A stretch of DNA of 44,438 bases from Atopostipes sp963558565. GTDB lineage: Bacteria > Bacillota > Bacilli > Lactobacillales > Carnobacteriaceae_A. Where the stretch lies: NCBI GenBank assembly GCA_963558565.1, contig CAUWGX010000014.1:1-44438 (forward strand), given 5' to 3'. The translations under genes and the position numbers were made by a program. The notes under the pieces are model-generated. The model had not been told where the DNA came from. It did no database searches and worked only from the letters and a program-made list of their open reading frames with translations. Each line of letters begins with the position of its first letter. Position 1 is the first letter of the stretch. This document shows, one piece after another, positions 16,864 through 25,539 of this stretch.

Positions 16864-18318
16864 ATGAGCGAATTAAATCAAGAGTATTGGGAAGAATTTA
16901 ATGAAAAGCAAGCACTTTTGAGAGAAAAAGTGGCACAAGACCCATGGCGTTTAACTTATCATCAAATGCCAGAAACAGGCTGGTTAAATGATCCGAATGG
17001 TGTCGTTCAGTTTAAGGGAACTTACCATTTGTATCATCAATACGCACCTGTGAATCCTGAAGGGGGATTGGTCCATTGGGGGCATAAAACGTCAAACGAC
17101 TTAGTTCATTTTGAAGAACATGATATTTTCTTATCCCCCGATCAAGTGTATAACAAAGATGGTGCCTACTCAGGAAGTGCGATCGTAAAAGATGATGACA
17201 TTCACTTCTTTTATACGGGAAATGTCAAAAATCCAGGAGAACATGATTATACGTTTAGTGGCCGTGAACAAAACACGGTGCATATGGTAAGTAAAGATGG
17301 GTTTTCAATCGATGAGCGTGAAGTGGTCATTCACCATGGCGAGTACCCGGAAGGTTTTACGGATCACATTCGAGACCCGAAAGTCTTTGAAAAAGACGGG
17401 ACTTATTATATGATCCTTGGTGCTCGCGCTTTAGATCATCGTGGAAAAATTCTCCTTTATACATCTAAAGATTTATACGAGTGGACGTATCAAGGGATTT
17501 TTGCGGAAGCCGCTGACGAAACAATGGGTTATATGTGGGAATGTCCTGACTTTTTTGAAACGTCTGAGAAAGATGTGCTGATCTTTTCACCTCAAGGGAT
17601 TCAGGCCACTCAACCCTTTGTGTATCAAAATGTTTACCAATCAGGGTATTATTTAGGGCAAGCGGATTATGAAAAGGGGCAATTTATTCCTGAAAATGAA
17701 TTTCAAGAACTAGATTACGGTTTTGATTTTTATGCGCCGCAAACATTCGAAGACGAAAATGGTCGTCGAATTTTATGGGCATGGATGGGGATCGGGGATA
17801 CAGCCCCTGAGTATTCCAATCCTACAGTTCATAGAGGTTGGCAACATGCATTAACGATGCCAAGAGAACTCACTGTCGAAAATAATGAATTAAAACAGCG
17901 GCCGCTTTCTGAATATCAAGTGTTACGTCAAAATGAAACGCAAAAGACTTTAACCCTCGACGGAGAAGCGAAGCTCCCTGTAGATCATCAAGAAGCTTTT
18001 GAACTGCTGCTTGATATGAGTGAAATGACGGCTCCTTTTTCAATCATGCTTAAAGAAGATACGAAATTAAGTTATGATGGCGAAGTTTTCCGTATGCAAC
18101 ATGGCCTCTCGGGCTATGGGCGTTCGACAAGAGGAATTGCGATCGAAGATTTAACGCTAATCCATATTTTTGCGGATACATCTTCGCTTGAAATATTTTT
18201 AAATGATGGGTCTTATGTGATGACTTCCAGAGTTTATCCAAAAGAAAATAGAGAAGATATCCTGTTTGAAGGACAAGGAACTTTGTCGTTCACTCACTGG
18301 GATTTAATCAAAGAATAA
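16864..18318 (+). CDS. scrB: Sucrose-6-phosphate hydrolase (GH32)
   Basis: A 484-residue glycoside hydrolase family 32 enzyme. The nucleophile D43 is in WLNDPNG, the transition-state residue D171 in RDPKVF, and the acid/base E226 in WECPDFF. The C-terminal part (about 340-484) is the beta-sandwich domain. It splits sucrose-6-phosphate to glucose-6-phosphate and fructose in the cytoplasm; there is no signal peptide, which rules out a secreted levanase. It follows scrA by 26 bases in the same transcript, so it is under the same repressor. The hairpin at 18322-18363 closes the operon. Confidence 0.92.
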   Translation: MSELNQEYWEEFNEKQALLREKVAQDPWRLTYHQMPETGWLNDPNGVVQFKGTYHLYHQYAPVNPEGGLVHWGHKTSNDLVHFEEHDIFLSPDQVYNKDGAYSGSAIVKDDDIHFFYTGNVKNPGEHDYTFSGREQNTVHMVSKDGFSIDEREVVIHHGEYPEGFTDHIRDPKVFEKDGTYYMILGARALDHRGKILLYTSKDLYEWTYQGIFAEAADETMGYMWECPDFFETSEKDVLIFSPQGIQATQPFVYQNVYQSGYYLGQADYEKGQFIPENEFQELDYGFDFYAPQTFEDENGRRILWAWMGIGDTAPEYSNPTVHRGWQHALTMPRELTVENNELKQRPLSEYQVLRQNETQKTLTLDGEAKLPVDHQEAFELLLDMSEMTAPFSIMLKEDTKLSYDGEVFRMQHGLSGYGRSTRGIAIEDLTLIHIFADTSSLEIFLNDGSYVMTSRVYPKENREDILFEGQGTLSFTHWDLIKE

Positions 18319-18321
18319 ACC

Positions 18322-18363
18322 AAAATATCTACGAACCTCTCGGGGGTGCGTAGATATTTTTTT
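18322..18363 (+). terminator. Terminator of the scrAB operon
   Basis: AAAATATCTACG pairs with CGTAGATATTTT, 12 bp, followed by T. Confidence 0.8.
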
Positions 18364-18518
18364 ATCTCGCCAAAAAGCAGGAACGAATCATAGACGAAAG
18401 TTCGAAGTCTTTCGATTTCCATAGCATCTTTACAAAAATTTCATTAAAGTATGTTAAATTATTCAATAAGCAAATAAATGAAATAAACGATTGATTAATT
18501 TAAAAAGAGGGTGAATGA

Positions 18519-19343
18519 ATGCGTAAACTAATCTTTTTTGATGTAGATGGTACACTTATGACCGGAAAGAATCATCTGCCTCGTTCGACTAAACAAGCGA
18601 TTCAAGAACTACAAAAAAATGGTCATATTCCGGTGATCTCTACAGGACGACCTCCAGCAATGCTTGCTCCTGTAGCTGAGGAGTTAAAGATTGAAAGTTA
18701 TATCTCATTAAATGGCCAGCATATTGTGGCCGAAGGAAACACGATTTACTCCAATGCTTTGCCGACAGAAGCTTTGGAGCAATTAATCAAAACGAGCTAT
18801 GAACAGGGCGATCGTACATTTTTATTGACGACAGATCAAGTCATCGGCAATACTTTTATGAGTGAAATGATGGATCCCCATTTTTTAACTTATGTTTATA
18901 CTCATTTATCTAAAGTGCCGACAGAAGTGACGCTCGAATTGTTTAAGCATATGACGGAAAAACCTTTGAAGCGTGAGCGTTATGAAACGGAAGATGTGCT
19001 GATGGCCTTTATCAATACAGCAGAAGAAAACGATGCTTTTTATCAACAAAAATTTCCGGAATTGCACTTTACACGTGCGACACCTTTCGTCAGTGAGGTG
19101 ATCATGAAAGGCTCTCATAAAGCAGCGGGGATGAAGTATATTAGTAATTATTTCGGTCTTCCTTTAAAAGATAGTATCGCTTTTGGAGATAGTTTGAATG
19201 ATTTAGAGATGCTTGAATTTGCTGAAACAGGCGTTGCGATGGGGAATGGTCGTGAAGAATTGAAGGAAGTAGCGGACTATATCACAGCGGATGTCGAAGA
19301 AGCAGGAATTTATAAAGGATTAAAACGACTAAAATTGATTTAA
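18519..19343 (+). CDS. Cof-type HAD phosphatase
   Basis: A 274-residue HAD hydrolase of the Cof/IIB group. Motif I is FFDVDGTLM (residues 6-14), motif II is VISTGRPP, the conserved lysine is in KGSHKAAGM and motif IV is AFGDSLNDLEML near residue 226. The cap domain between residues 85 and 190 is of Cof type. Members dephosphorylate sugar phosphates or cofactors such as FMN; a role in sugar-phosphate overflow here is only suggested by position after scrB. GAGGGTGA precedes the start. Confidence 0.85.
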   Translation: MRKLIFFDVDGTLMTGKNHLPRSTKQAIQELQKNGHIPVISTGRPPAMLAPVAEELKIESYISLNGQHIVAEGNTIYSNALPTEALEQLIKTSYEQGDRTFLLTTDQVIGNTFMSEMMDPHFLTYVYTHLSKVPTEVTLELFKHMTEKPLKRERYETEDVLMAFINTAEENDAFYQQKFPELHFTRATPFVSEVIMKGSHKAAGMKYISNYFGLPLKDSIAFGDSLNDLEMLEFAETGVAMGNGREELKEVADYITADVEEAGIYKGLKRLKLI

Positions 19344-19407
19344 AATATAAAAAAGCTTTCATCTGCTATAATTTTCTTTTAAAAAAATAGTTTATTGAAA
19401 AAAATGA

Positions 19408-19439
19408 GCTCTGTCGATTAAAAAATCGCAGAGTTTTTT
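19408..19439 (+). terminator. Terminator after the HAD gene
   Basis: GCTCTGTCGATT faces AATCGCAGAG with one bulged T, followed by six T. Confidence 0.75.
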
Positions 19440-19490
19440 CTTATTAAAAGAAGTGCCGGGAAGAGCTAGAGTAGACGGTTCTTCTAAGTT

Positions 19491-19550
19491 AAAATGGCTA
19501 CATGGCAGCCATTTTATAAAGTGTTCTTTATTTTATAGTAAGCCATTTTG
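19491..19550. repeat. Inverted and direct AGCCATTTT repeats
   Basis: AAAATGGCT (19491-19499) and AGCCATTTT (19507-19515) make a perfect 9-bp inverted repeat with a 7-base loop; AGCCATTTT recurs at 19541-19549. They lie just upstream of a candidate promoter, so they could be an operator or a weak terminator. Function is not determined. Confidence 0.4.
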
Positions 19551-19551
19551 A

Positions 19552-19581
19552 TTGCGAGTAAACTTTTTACTAGGTTATACT
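19552..19581 (+). promoter_or_regulatory. Candidate promoter of the ABC importer
   Basis: TTGCGA (19552-19557) and TATACT (19576-19581) with an 18-base spacer, 79 bases before the TTG start. Confidence 0.45.
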
Positions 19582-19660
19582 TTAATTATCTTTGAAGTAC
19601 TTTGCATAATAGTAGATAAAATATTGTTTTTTGAAAACGAATTAAGGGAGGTCTACTGAC

Positions 19661-20953
19661 TTGGAGAATAAAAGAAGAAAAATAAGTAGGATGCTTTTCG
19701 TGCTTCCTATTCTTTTTATAGTACTCGTTGCTTGTGGAAATACCGGAAACGAGACTGGAGATGGTGAGGAAGTAGAGGTGGAATTTTTTAACCAAAAACC
19801 AGAAATTACGCGTCAATTAGAGGAACTTGCGCAAACTTATAGTGAACAAAATGAAAATGTGCGCGTGACGATCACGACCGTTGGAGATAGCGAAGGAGCT
19901 GCAGGTTTGCAAGCAAAATTCACCTCCGGGAATCCACCGGCACTGATGATGCTTGGAGGGACTTCGGAAATTGAACGGTACAGTGACACATTAGAAAATG
20001 TGAGCGATTTGGCAGTCACGGAAACCATGATGGATGATTTGCTAGAAGGTGGCTATATTGATGACCAATTATTAGCGGTCCCGCTTAATATTGAAGGTTT
20101 TGGTTGGATCTATAATCGAGAGATCTTTAAACAGGCTGGTATCGATCCGGAAGAGATTGAAACTTATGAGGACTTTGTCGCTGTTGTTGAAGACTTAGAC
20201 CAACAAAAAGAAACGTTAGGGATTCAGGAAGTTTTTGCATTTAGTGGGGCTGATCAAGGAAGTGTTAACCAAATCTCCGCTCATTTTACCTCACCTGAAT
20301 ATCATCGCAGTACATTGGATGCTTATGAAGCAAAGGAATTAAATTGGGAATACGGCGACCGCTTTAAAAAATATACGGATTTATTTAACGAATATAACGT
20401 GCAGCCGGTGCTTTCAGTTAGTTATAGTCGAGCAGTGGAAGAATTATTTGTGAATGATGAGGTCGCGATGATTCATCAAGGGAATTGGATTGTGCCAACA
20501 TTGAATGGGATTGATCCAGATTTTGTTGAGAATAAGTTAGGTATTTTACCTGTCTTTGGTGAAAATGACGAAGAAGCGAGAATTGTAGCTGGAGCTCCTT
20601 GGTATATCGGAGTGAACAGTGATTTAGAAGCACCAGTGATTGAAGCTGCTCGCGATTTCTTAGATTGGATGTATTTATCTGATGAAGGACAACGAGTCAT
20701 TGTCGAAGAGATGCAGTTTATTCCACCACAAGAAGGGTATGCTGTTGAAAATATTACAGATCCTGTTTCTCAAGAAATTTACCAAGAGATGTTAGATGAA
20801 AACAATAGTGCGATGACGCATAATCAATATCCCGATGGCTGGTTTCAACTTGTTTTATTCCCGGAATACCAACGCTATTTAGATGGCTATAGTACATGGG
20901 AAGAATTTTTAAACAATACGGCTGAAGGCTTTGAAGAAATGCGTGCTTATTAA
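19661..20953 (+). CDS. Sugar-type ABC importer, solute-binding lipoprotein
   Basis: A 430-residue family 1 extracellular solute-binding protein. The signal peptide ends in the lipobox LVAC with lipidated C25. The body contains PPALMMLGG, VPLNIEGFGWIYNREIF and GNWIVPTLNG, segments typical of oligosaccharide-binding proteins. The start is TTG with AAGGGAGGT (19644-19652) eight bases upstream; no in-frame ATG lies closer. It binds a carbohydrate outside the membrane and delivers it to the two permeases that follow. The sugar is not identifiable. Confidence 0.87.
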   Translation: MENKRRKISRMLFVLPILFIVLVACGNTGNETGDGEEVEVEFFNQKPEITRQLEELAQTYSEQNENVRVTITTVGDSEGAAGLQAKFTSGNPPALMMLGGTSEIERYSDTLENVSDLAVTETMMDDLLEGGYIDDQLLAVPLNIEGFGWIYNREIFKQAGIDPEEIETYEDFVAVVEDLDQQKETLGIQEVFAFSGADQGSVNQISAHFTSPEYHRSTLDAYEAKELNWEYGDRFKKYTDLFNEYNVQPVLSVSYSRAVEELFVNDEVAMIHQGNWIVPTLNGIDPDFVENKLGILPVFGENDEEARIVAGAPWYIGVNSDLEAPVIEAARDFLDWMYLSDEGQRVIVEEMQFIPPQEGYAVENITDPVSQEIYQEMLDENNSAMTHNQYPDGWFQLVLFPEYQRYLDGYSTWEEFLNNTAEGFEEMRAY

Positions 20954-20977
20954 ATAAAAAATCCAGGAGGGGTCAAA

Positions 20978-21847
20978 TTGAAGAATCGACACGGAAAACT
21001 TAGTTATGGTTTATTTTTATTTCCATCTTTACTGGCGATTGTAACTGTCATTTTAATTCCTTTAGTTTATGGAATTTATACATCGTTTACCAATTCAGAT
21101 GGCTTTAATATGGATTTTATTGGTTTTGAAAATTACATACGTTTGTTCTCCGACACGCAATTTATGACGAGTTTGTGGCTAACGATCCGTTTTTCTTTAG
21201 TAGCGGTCATCCTCGTTAATGTAATCGGTTTAGGTTTTGCCTTACTCGTCACCCAAAAAGTTGGACGTATCAGAAACTTTTTTAGAACGACATTTTTTAC
21301 ACCCAATTTGATTGGTGGCTTAATCTTAGGTTTTGTTTGGCAATTTATTTTTATTCAGGCGTTTGAGCGAATCGGAACGTTAACCGGGATTGATTTATTT
21401 AGTGGTTGGTTATCAAATCCGAATACTGCTTTCTGGGCGCTGGTGATTGTTTTTGTCTGGCAAATGAGTGGTTATATTATGCTCGTCTATATTGCTTTTT
21501 TAAGTAAAATCCCGCAAGAACTTATTGAATCGGCTCAGTTAGATGGCGCCAATACTTGGAAAATATTTCGCCATGTCAAGTTGCCTTTATTAGCTCCGGC
21601 CTTTACAATTAGCTTGTTTCTGACGTTAGCGAATGCTTTTAAAGTTTATGATTTGAACTTAGCTTTAACCAGTGGTGGGCCTTTCCGTTCATCAGAAATG
21701 GTCGCTATGAATATTTATAATACGGCTTTTTTACAATATCAACAAGGTTATGCGCAAGCTAAAGGCGTGATCTTTTTAGTCATTGTAGTCCTTATTTCCA
21801 TTACGCAAGTTTACTTTACTCGACGAAAAGAGGTGGATCTGACATGA
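20978..21847 (+). CDS. Sugar-type ABC importer, permease 1
   Basis: A 289-residue MalF/MsmF-type inner membrane subunit with six membrane segments. The EAA loop for docking the ATPase is ESAQLDGANTWKIF near residue 190. The start is a TTG, with AGGAGGGG five bases upstream, only 24 bases after the binding-protein stop. It overlaps the second permease by four bases (ATGA). No ATPase gene is present nearby, so a shared MsmK/MsiK-like subunit is presumed. Confidence 0.87.
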   Translation: MKNRHGKLSYGLFLFPSLLAIVTVILIPLVYGIYTSFTNSDGFNMDFIGFENYIRLFSDTQFMTSLWLTIRFSLVAVILVNVIGLGFALLVTQKVGRIRNFFRTTFFTPNLIGGLILGFVWQFIFIQAFERIGTLTGIDLFSGWLSNPNTAFWALVIVFVWQMSGYIMLVYIAFLSKIPQELIESAQLDGANTWKIFRHVKLPLLAPAFTISLFLTLANAFKVYDLNLALTSGGPFRSSEMVAMNIYNTAFLQYQQGYAQAKGVIFLVIVVLISITQVYFTRRKEVDLT

Positions 21848-22665
21848 GTCATCATAAAACCTATAAGACTTTAGTGATTATTTTAGGAATTGTCTTATCG
21901 CTTGTATGGCTTTATCCTTTTGTGATTGTATTATTTGGTGCTCTAAAAAGTCGTTCCGAGATTTTTACGAATCCATTGTTCTTTCCTCAAGAATTGACTC
22001 TAGAAAATTTCCCGGAAGCTTATGAGAGTATGAATTTCACCCAAGCCTTTTTAAATTCAGTAGGAATTACAGCGGTGAGTGTGCTATTGATTGTTGTCTT
22101 TTCTTCGATGGCGGCTTATGCACTCTCAAGAATGGATTCAAAAATCAGTACAATCATTTATTATTTATGTGCGGTGTTAATGTTGGTGCCTTTTCAATCA
22201 GTGATGATTCCTTTAGTCTCCTTATTTGGCCGAATTCATTTACTCAATCGAACAGGCTTAATTTTTATGAATCTCGGTTTCCAATCTTGTATGTCTATCT
22301 TTTTATTTTATGGAGCGCTGCGTACAGTCCCAATTTCTTTAGATGAGGCCGCTTATATGGATGGTGGAAATTTTTTCCAAATCTTTTGGAAAATTATCTT
22401 TCCTATTCTAAAACCAACGACCGTTACTGTTATTATTTTAACGGCTATTCGTGTATGGAACGATTACCTCTTACCATCTCTGGTGATTAACCAAGAGGGC
22501 ATGTACACTTTACCACTCCAGATGTACTATTTCTTTGGTGAATATACGATTCAGTGGGAATTAGCTTTAGCTGGTTTGCTCTTAGCCATGATTCCGGTCA
22601 TTATTTTATATATTTTCTTACAAAAATATATTATTGAAGGGGTTACAGAAGGCGCTACAAAATAA
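21844..22665 (+). CDS. Sugar-type ABC importer, permease 2
   Basis: A 273-residue MalG/MsmG-type permease with six membrane segments. Its EAA loop is DEAAYMDGGNFFQIFW near residue 175, the partner of the loop in permease 1. It starts inside the stop of the upstream gene (ATGA), which implies translational coupling. The hairpin at 22689-22718 is the operon terminator. The family is that of carbohydrate uptake transporters of the CUT1 group; substrate unknown. Confidence 0.87.
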   Translation: MSHHKTYKTLVIILGIVLSLVWLYPFVIVLFGALKSRSEIFTNPLFFPQELTLENFPEAYESMNFTQAFLNSVGITAVSVLLIVVFSSMAAYALSRMDSKISTIIYYLCAVLMLVPFQSVMIPLVSLFGRIHLLNRTGLIFMNLGFQSCMSIFLFYGALRTVPISLDEAAYMDGGNFFQIFWKIIFPILKPTTVTVIILTAIRVWNDYLLPSLVINQEGMYTLPLQMYYFFGEYTIQWELALAGLLLAMIPVIILYIFLQKYIIEGVTEGATK

Positions 22666-22688
22666 TATAAATGATCTTTTCATAAAGG

Positions 22689-22718
22689 CCTCCACGCTAA
22701 AAAAGTGGGAGGTTTTTA
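22689..22718 (+). terminator. Terminator of the ABC importer operon
   Basis: CCTCCAC pairs with GTGGGAGG across an A-rich loop, followed by TTTTTA. It overlaps an in-frame GTG of the fbp frame, so that GTG is not the real fbp start. Confidence 0.75.
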
Positions 22719-22836
22719 TAATGATATGAAAACGCCTGAGAAAAATAAGGAAAGCTATGTTAAAATAAAGTTAGAAAATTTGTTTCAAACATCTTATTCA
22801 AATGAACCAGAAATAGGACAGCAAAGAGGGATGAAA

Positions 22837-24798
22837 ATGGGAACAGATAAATATTTAAAAATGTTAGCAAAAAGTTTTCCAACTATTGCCTCCACGACAA
22901 CAGAGATCATTAATCTGGAAGCAATTTTAAATTTACCAAAGGGCACCGAACACTTTGTCAGTGATCTTCATGGGGAATATGAAGCTTTTCAACATGTTTT
23001 AAGAAATGGTTCTGGCAACGTGAAAGAAAAGATTAAAGAAATTTTTTATGGCCGTTTAAGTACGAAAGAAATGGATACTTTAGCTACGCTTATTTATTAT
23101 CCAAAAGATAAAGTGAATTTAATTTTAAAAGAATTGGACACCGAAGAAGAGATTGAAGATTTTTATCGAGTGACACTTTCTCGTTTAATTGAACTGTGCG
23201 TGTTTGCGGCTTCAAAATATACGCGGTCGAAAGTTCGTAAATCTTTGCCAAAAGAATTCGCCTATATTATAGAAGAGTTGCTTTCAAAAGATGATAAATT
23301 TTTAAATAAAGATGCTTACTACAATGAGATTATCTCAAGTATTATTATGCTTCAGCGGGCACAAGATTTTATTATCGCGATATCTTATTTGATCCAACGC
23401 TTAGTGGTGGATCACTTACATGTTTTAGGCGATATTTACGACAGAGGTCCTTATCCGGATCGAATTATTGAACGTTTGATGGACCATCACTCTTTAGATA
23501 TTCAATGGGGCAATCATGATATTTTGTGGATGGGCGCAGCGAGTGGATCGAAGGCATGTATTGCCAATGTTTTGCGGATTAGTGCACGCTATGACAATCT
23601 AGAAACCATTGAAGATGCTTATGGTATTTCTTTACGGCACTTATTAACTTTTGCGAATATGACGTATCCCAATATCATCAATGCGAGTTTTGAGCCGAAA
23701 AATGATCCGAATAAGACAGAGTATTTTGATGATGAAGCCAATCAAATGGCTAAAATCCAGCAGGCAATGGCTATTATTCAATTCAAGTTAGAAGCTGAAA
23801 TTATTCAACGACGACCTGAATTTGAAATGGATCATCGTTTGCTTCTAGACAAAATTGATTATGAAAATCATACGATCGAGTTAAATGGAAAGATCTACGA
23901 CTTGGAAGATGGTGATTTCCCAACGATTGATCCTGAAAATCCTTATCAATTGACGCCTGAAGAAGAAGCGGTCATGGAACGTTTAGCTCATGCTTTTACT
24001 CATTCTGAGCGATTGCAGGAACATATTCGTTTTCTCGTCAATAAAGGGAGTATGTATTTAATTTACAATGATAATTTATTATTCCATGGATGTGTCCCTT
24101 TAAATGAAGATGGTTCGCTCATGTCTGCGAAGTTTGATGGGGCTGAGTATGCGGGGAAAGAATTACTCGATAAATTTGATGAAGCGATACGCCAAGGATT
24201 TATCCATCGTAAAAGGAAAGGTAATGAAGAAAATCTAGATTTAATCTGGTACTTATGGTGTGGACCTGTTTCGCCCTTATTTGGGAAACGCCAGATGACA
24301 ACGTTTGAACGTTATTACATAGAAGATGAAGCGACACATGAAGAGTATAAGAACGTATATTATGAGTACCGTGAAAACGAAGAAACAGTGATGCAACTGT
24401 TAGAAAATTTTGGAGTCGACCCAGAAAAAGGGCATATTATTAATGGACATACACCCGTGAAAGAAAAGACGGGAGAGGATCCCATTAAAGCCAATGGTCG
24501 CTTAATTGTGATTGATGGGGGTTATTCGAAAGCTTACCAAAGTACCACCGGTTTAGGCGGGTATACCTTATTATATAACTCGTATGGGTTACAACTCGTT
24601 GCTCATCAACCTTTTTCTTCGCGAGAAGATGCTATCTTAAATGAATCGGATATCGCTTCTACAAGAAGAGTGGTCGATCGTGAACTAGAGCGTAAAAAAG
24701 TGGCTGAAACGGATGTCGGTCGCAAATTAAGCGAACAGATTAAAGTACTCAAAGAATTATTGGCAGCTTATCGTGCGGGACGCATTGCTGAAAGATAA
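22837..24798 (+). CDS. fbp: Class III fructose-1,6-bisphosphatase
   Basis: A 653-residue Firmicutes-type (class III) fructose-1,6-bisphosphatase, close to the roughly 640-670 residues usual for the family. The metallophosphatase core shows VSDLHGEYEAF with D43 and H45, LGDIYDRGPYPD, WGNHDI and INGHTPV. It removes the 1-phosphate of fructose-1,6-bisphosphate and is the gluconeogenic step in the cytoplasm. The frame is open as far as 22705, but the first 40 codons cover a terminator. ATG 22837 has AGAGGG (22825-22830) six bases upstream and matches the family's N-terminus (KYLKML), so I chose it; ATG 22831 is too close to that site. The hairpin at 24804-24836 terminates it. Confidence 0.92.
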   Translation: MGTDKYLKMLAKSFPTIASTTTEIINLEAILNLPKGTEHFVSDLHGEYEAFQHVLRNGSGNVKEKIKEIFYGRLSTKEMDTLATLIYYPKDKVNLILKELDTEEEIEDFYRVTLSRLIELCVFAASKYTRSKVRKSLPKEFAYIIEELLSKDDKFLNKDAYYNEIISSIIMLQRAQDFIIAISYLIQRLVVDHLHVLGDIYDRGPYPDRIIERLMDHHSLDIQWGNHDILWMGAASGSKACIANVLRISARYDNLETIEDAYGISLRHLLTFANMTYPNIINASFEPKNDPNKTEYFDDEANQMAKIQQAMAIIQFKLEAEIIQRRPEFEMDHRLLLDKIDYENHTIELNGKIYDLEDGDFPTIDPENPYQLTPEEEAVMERLAHAFTHSERLQEHIRFLVNKGSMYLIYNDNLLFHGCVPLNEDGSLMSAKFDGAEYAGKELLDKFDEAIRQGFIHRKRKGNEENLDLIWYLWCGPVSPLFGKRQMTTFERYYIEDEATHEEYKNVYYEYRENEETVMQLLENFGVDPEKGHIINGHTPVKEKTGEDPIKANGRLIVIDGGYSKAYQSTTGLGGYTLLYNSYGLQLVAHQPFSSREDAILNESDIASTRRVVDRELERKKVAETDVGRKLSEQIKVLKELLAAYRAGRIAER

Positions 24799-24803
24799 AA
24801 AAG

Positions 24804-24836
24804 AAAATGGCTACTCTTTGAGGTAGCCATTTTTTA
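24804..24836 (+). terminator. Terminator after fbp
   Basis: AAAATGGCTAC faces GTAGCCATTTT with a short loop, followed by T. It shares the AAAATGGCT core with the repeats at 19491-19550. Confidence 0.8.
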
Positions 24837-24903
24837 TTAACGAAATTTTTGTGCTTTTATTGTGTTTAGTATAAAATAAATAAACGAACAAGGAGGAGAG
24901 AAC

Positions 24904-25422
24904 ATGCTCTTAAAAAATTATCTTATAGCACATGGAAAACAATTAGGGGATATCATCGGACAAGTGGATTACAGTCCCGCACAACTTGAACAGATGGCGG
25001 TGATTCTTTATCCGGAGGATGTTCTTGAAACCATTGGTCGAGCAATTGATCAAGCACCTAGCCAAGTCCTCTTTGAATTATTAGCTTTAGAGAATGAACA
25101 ACAAATAATAAAAGTTTCTTCTACAGAAGAATTAGCAGTGGCTATCAAAAGCCAACAACCTTATATTTATATCATAGAACCCGCACGTAACGAAAATAAA
25201 CGTTTAGTGAACTCGGTGCTTTCAGAAAAAGATCGCTTAGGATTAGAATTGGGTTCAGGCGGTGGTGTTAATTTATTAGGAGAAGTTTTTTATCAACTGC
25301 AAGCCTTGTTTAATGATGAGAACGAAGAATTTAAAGAACTGAAAAGTAAAGTACGCCATTATTATGTAAAAGTTCAGGATGAAAAGGGTAGTCTTTTATA
25401 TGAAAAAGAAGCGACCTACTAA
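24904..25422 (+). CDS. Hypothetical protein, 172 residues
   Basis: I do not recognise this protein. It has no signal peptide or membrane segment and looks like a folded cytoplasmic protein. The first 60 residues are helix-like (LEQMAVILYPEDVLETIGRA, given here in parts), the middle holds YIYIIEPARNENKRL, and a glycine-rich turn LELGSGGGVNLLGEVF lies near residue 118. The C-terminal part is charged. A strong AAGGAGGAGAG ribosome site precedes ATG by five bases, supporting a real gene. It sits alone between fbp and the aminotransferase. Confidence 0.75.
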   Translation: MLLKNYLIAHGKQLGDIIGQVDYSPAQLEQMAVILYPEDVLETIGRAIDQAPSQVLFELLALENEQQIIKVSSTEELAVAIKSQQPYIYIIEPARNENKRLVNSVLSEKDRLGLELGSGGGVNLLGEVFYQLQALFNDENEEFKELKSKVRHYYVKVQDEKGSLLYEKEATY

Positions 25423-25539
25423 TGAAGGAATTCTTTTTGTTCCTTAAGTAGGGCAGAGTGTTTAGTTATTTAAAATGTTATAATGAAGGTTAAGGCACTA
25501 TAAAGAATGAATCTCATAAAAAAGTTATGGAGTGATTGG

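Noticed and set aside
22725..22738. cre-like half site before fbp
   Set aside because: The left half TGAAAACG fits, but the right half does not match the consensus.
22705..22836. N-terminal extension of fbp starting at GTG 22705
   Set aside because: It overlaps the terminator of the preceding operon, and ATG 22837 has a proper ribosome site and the family's expected N-terminus.
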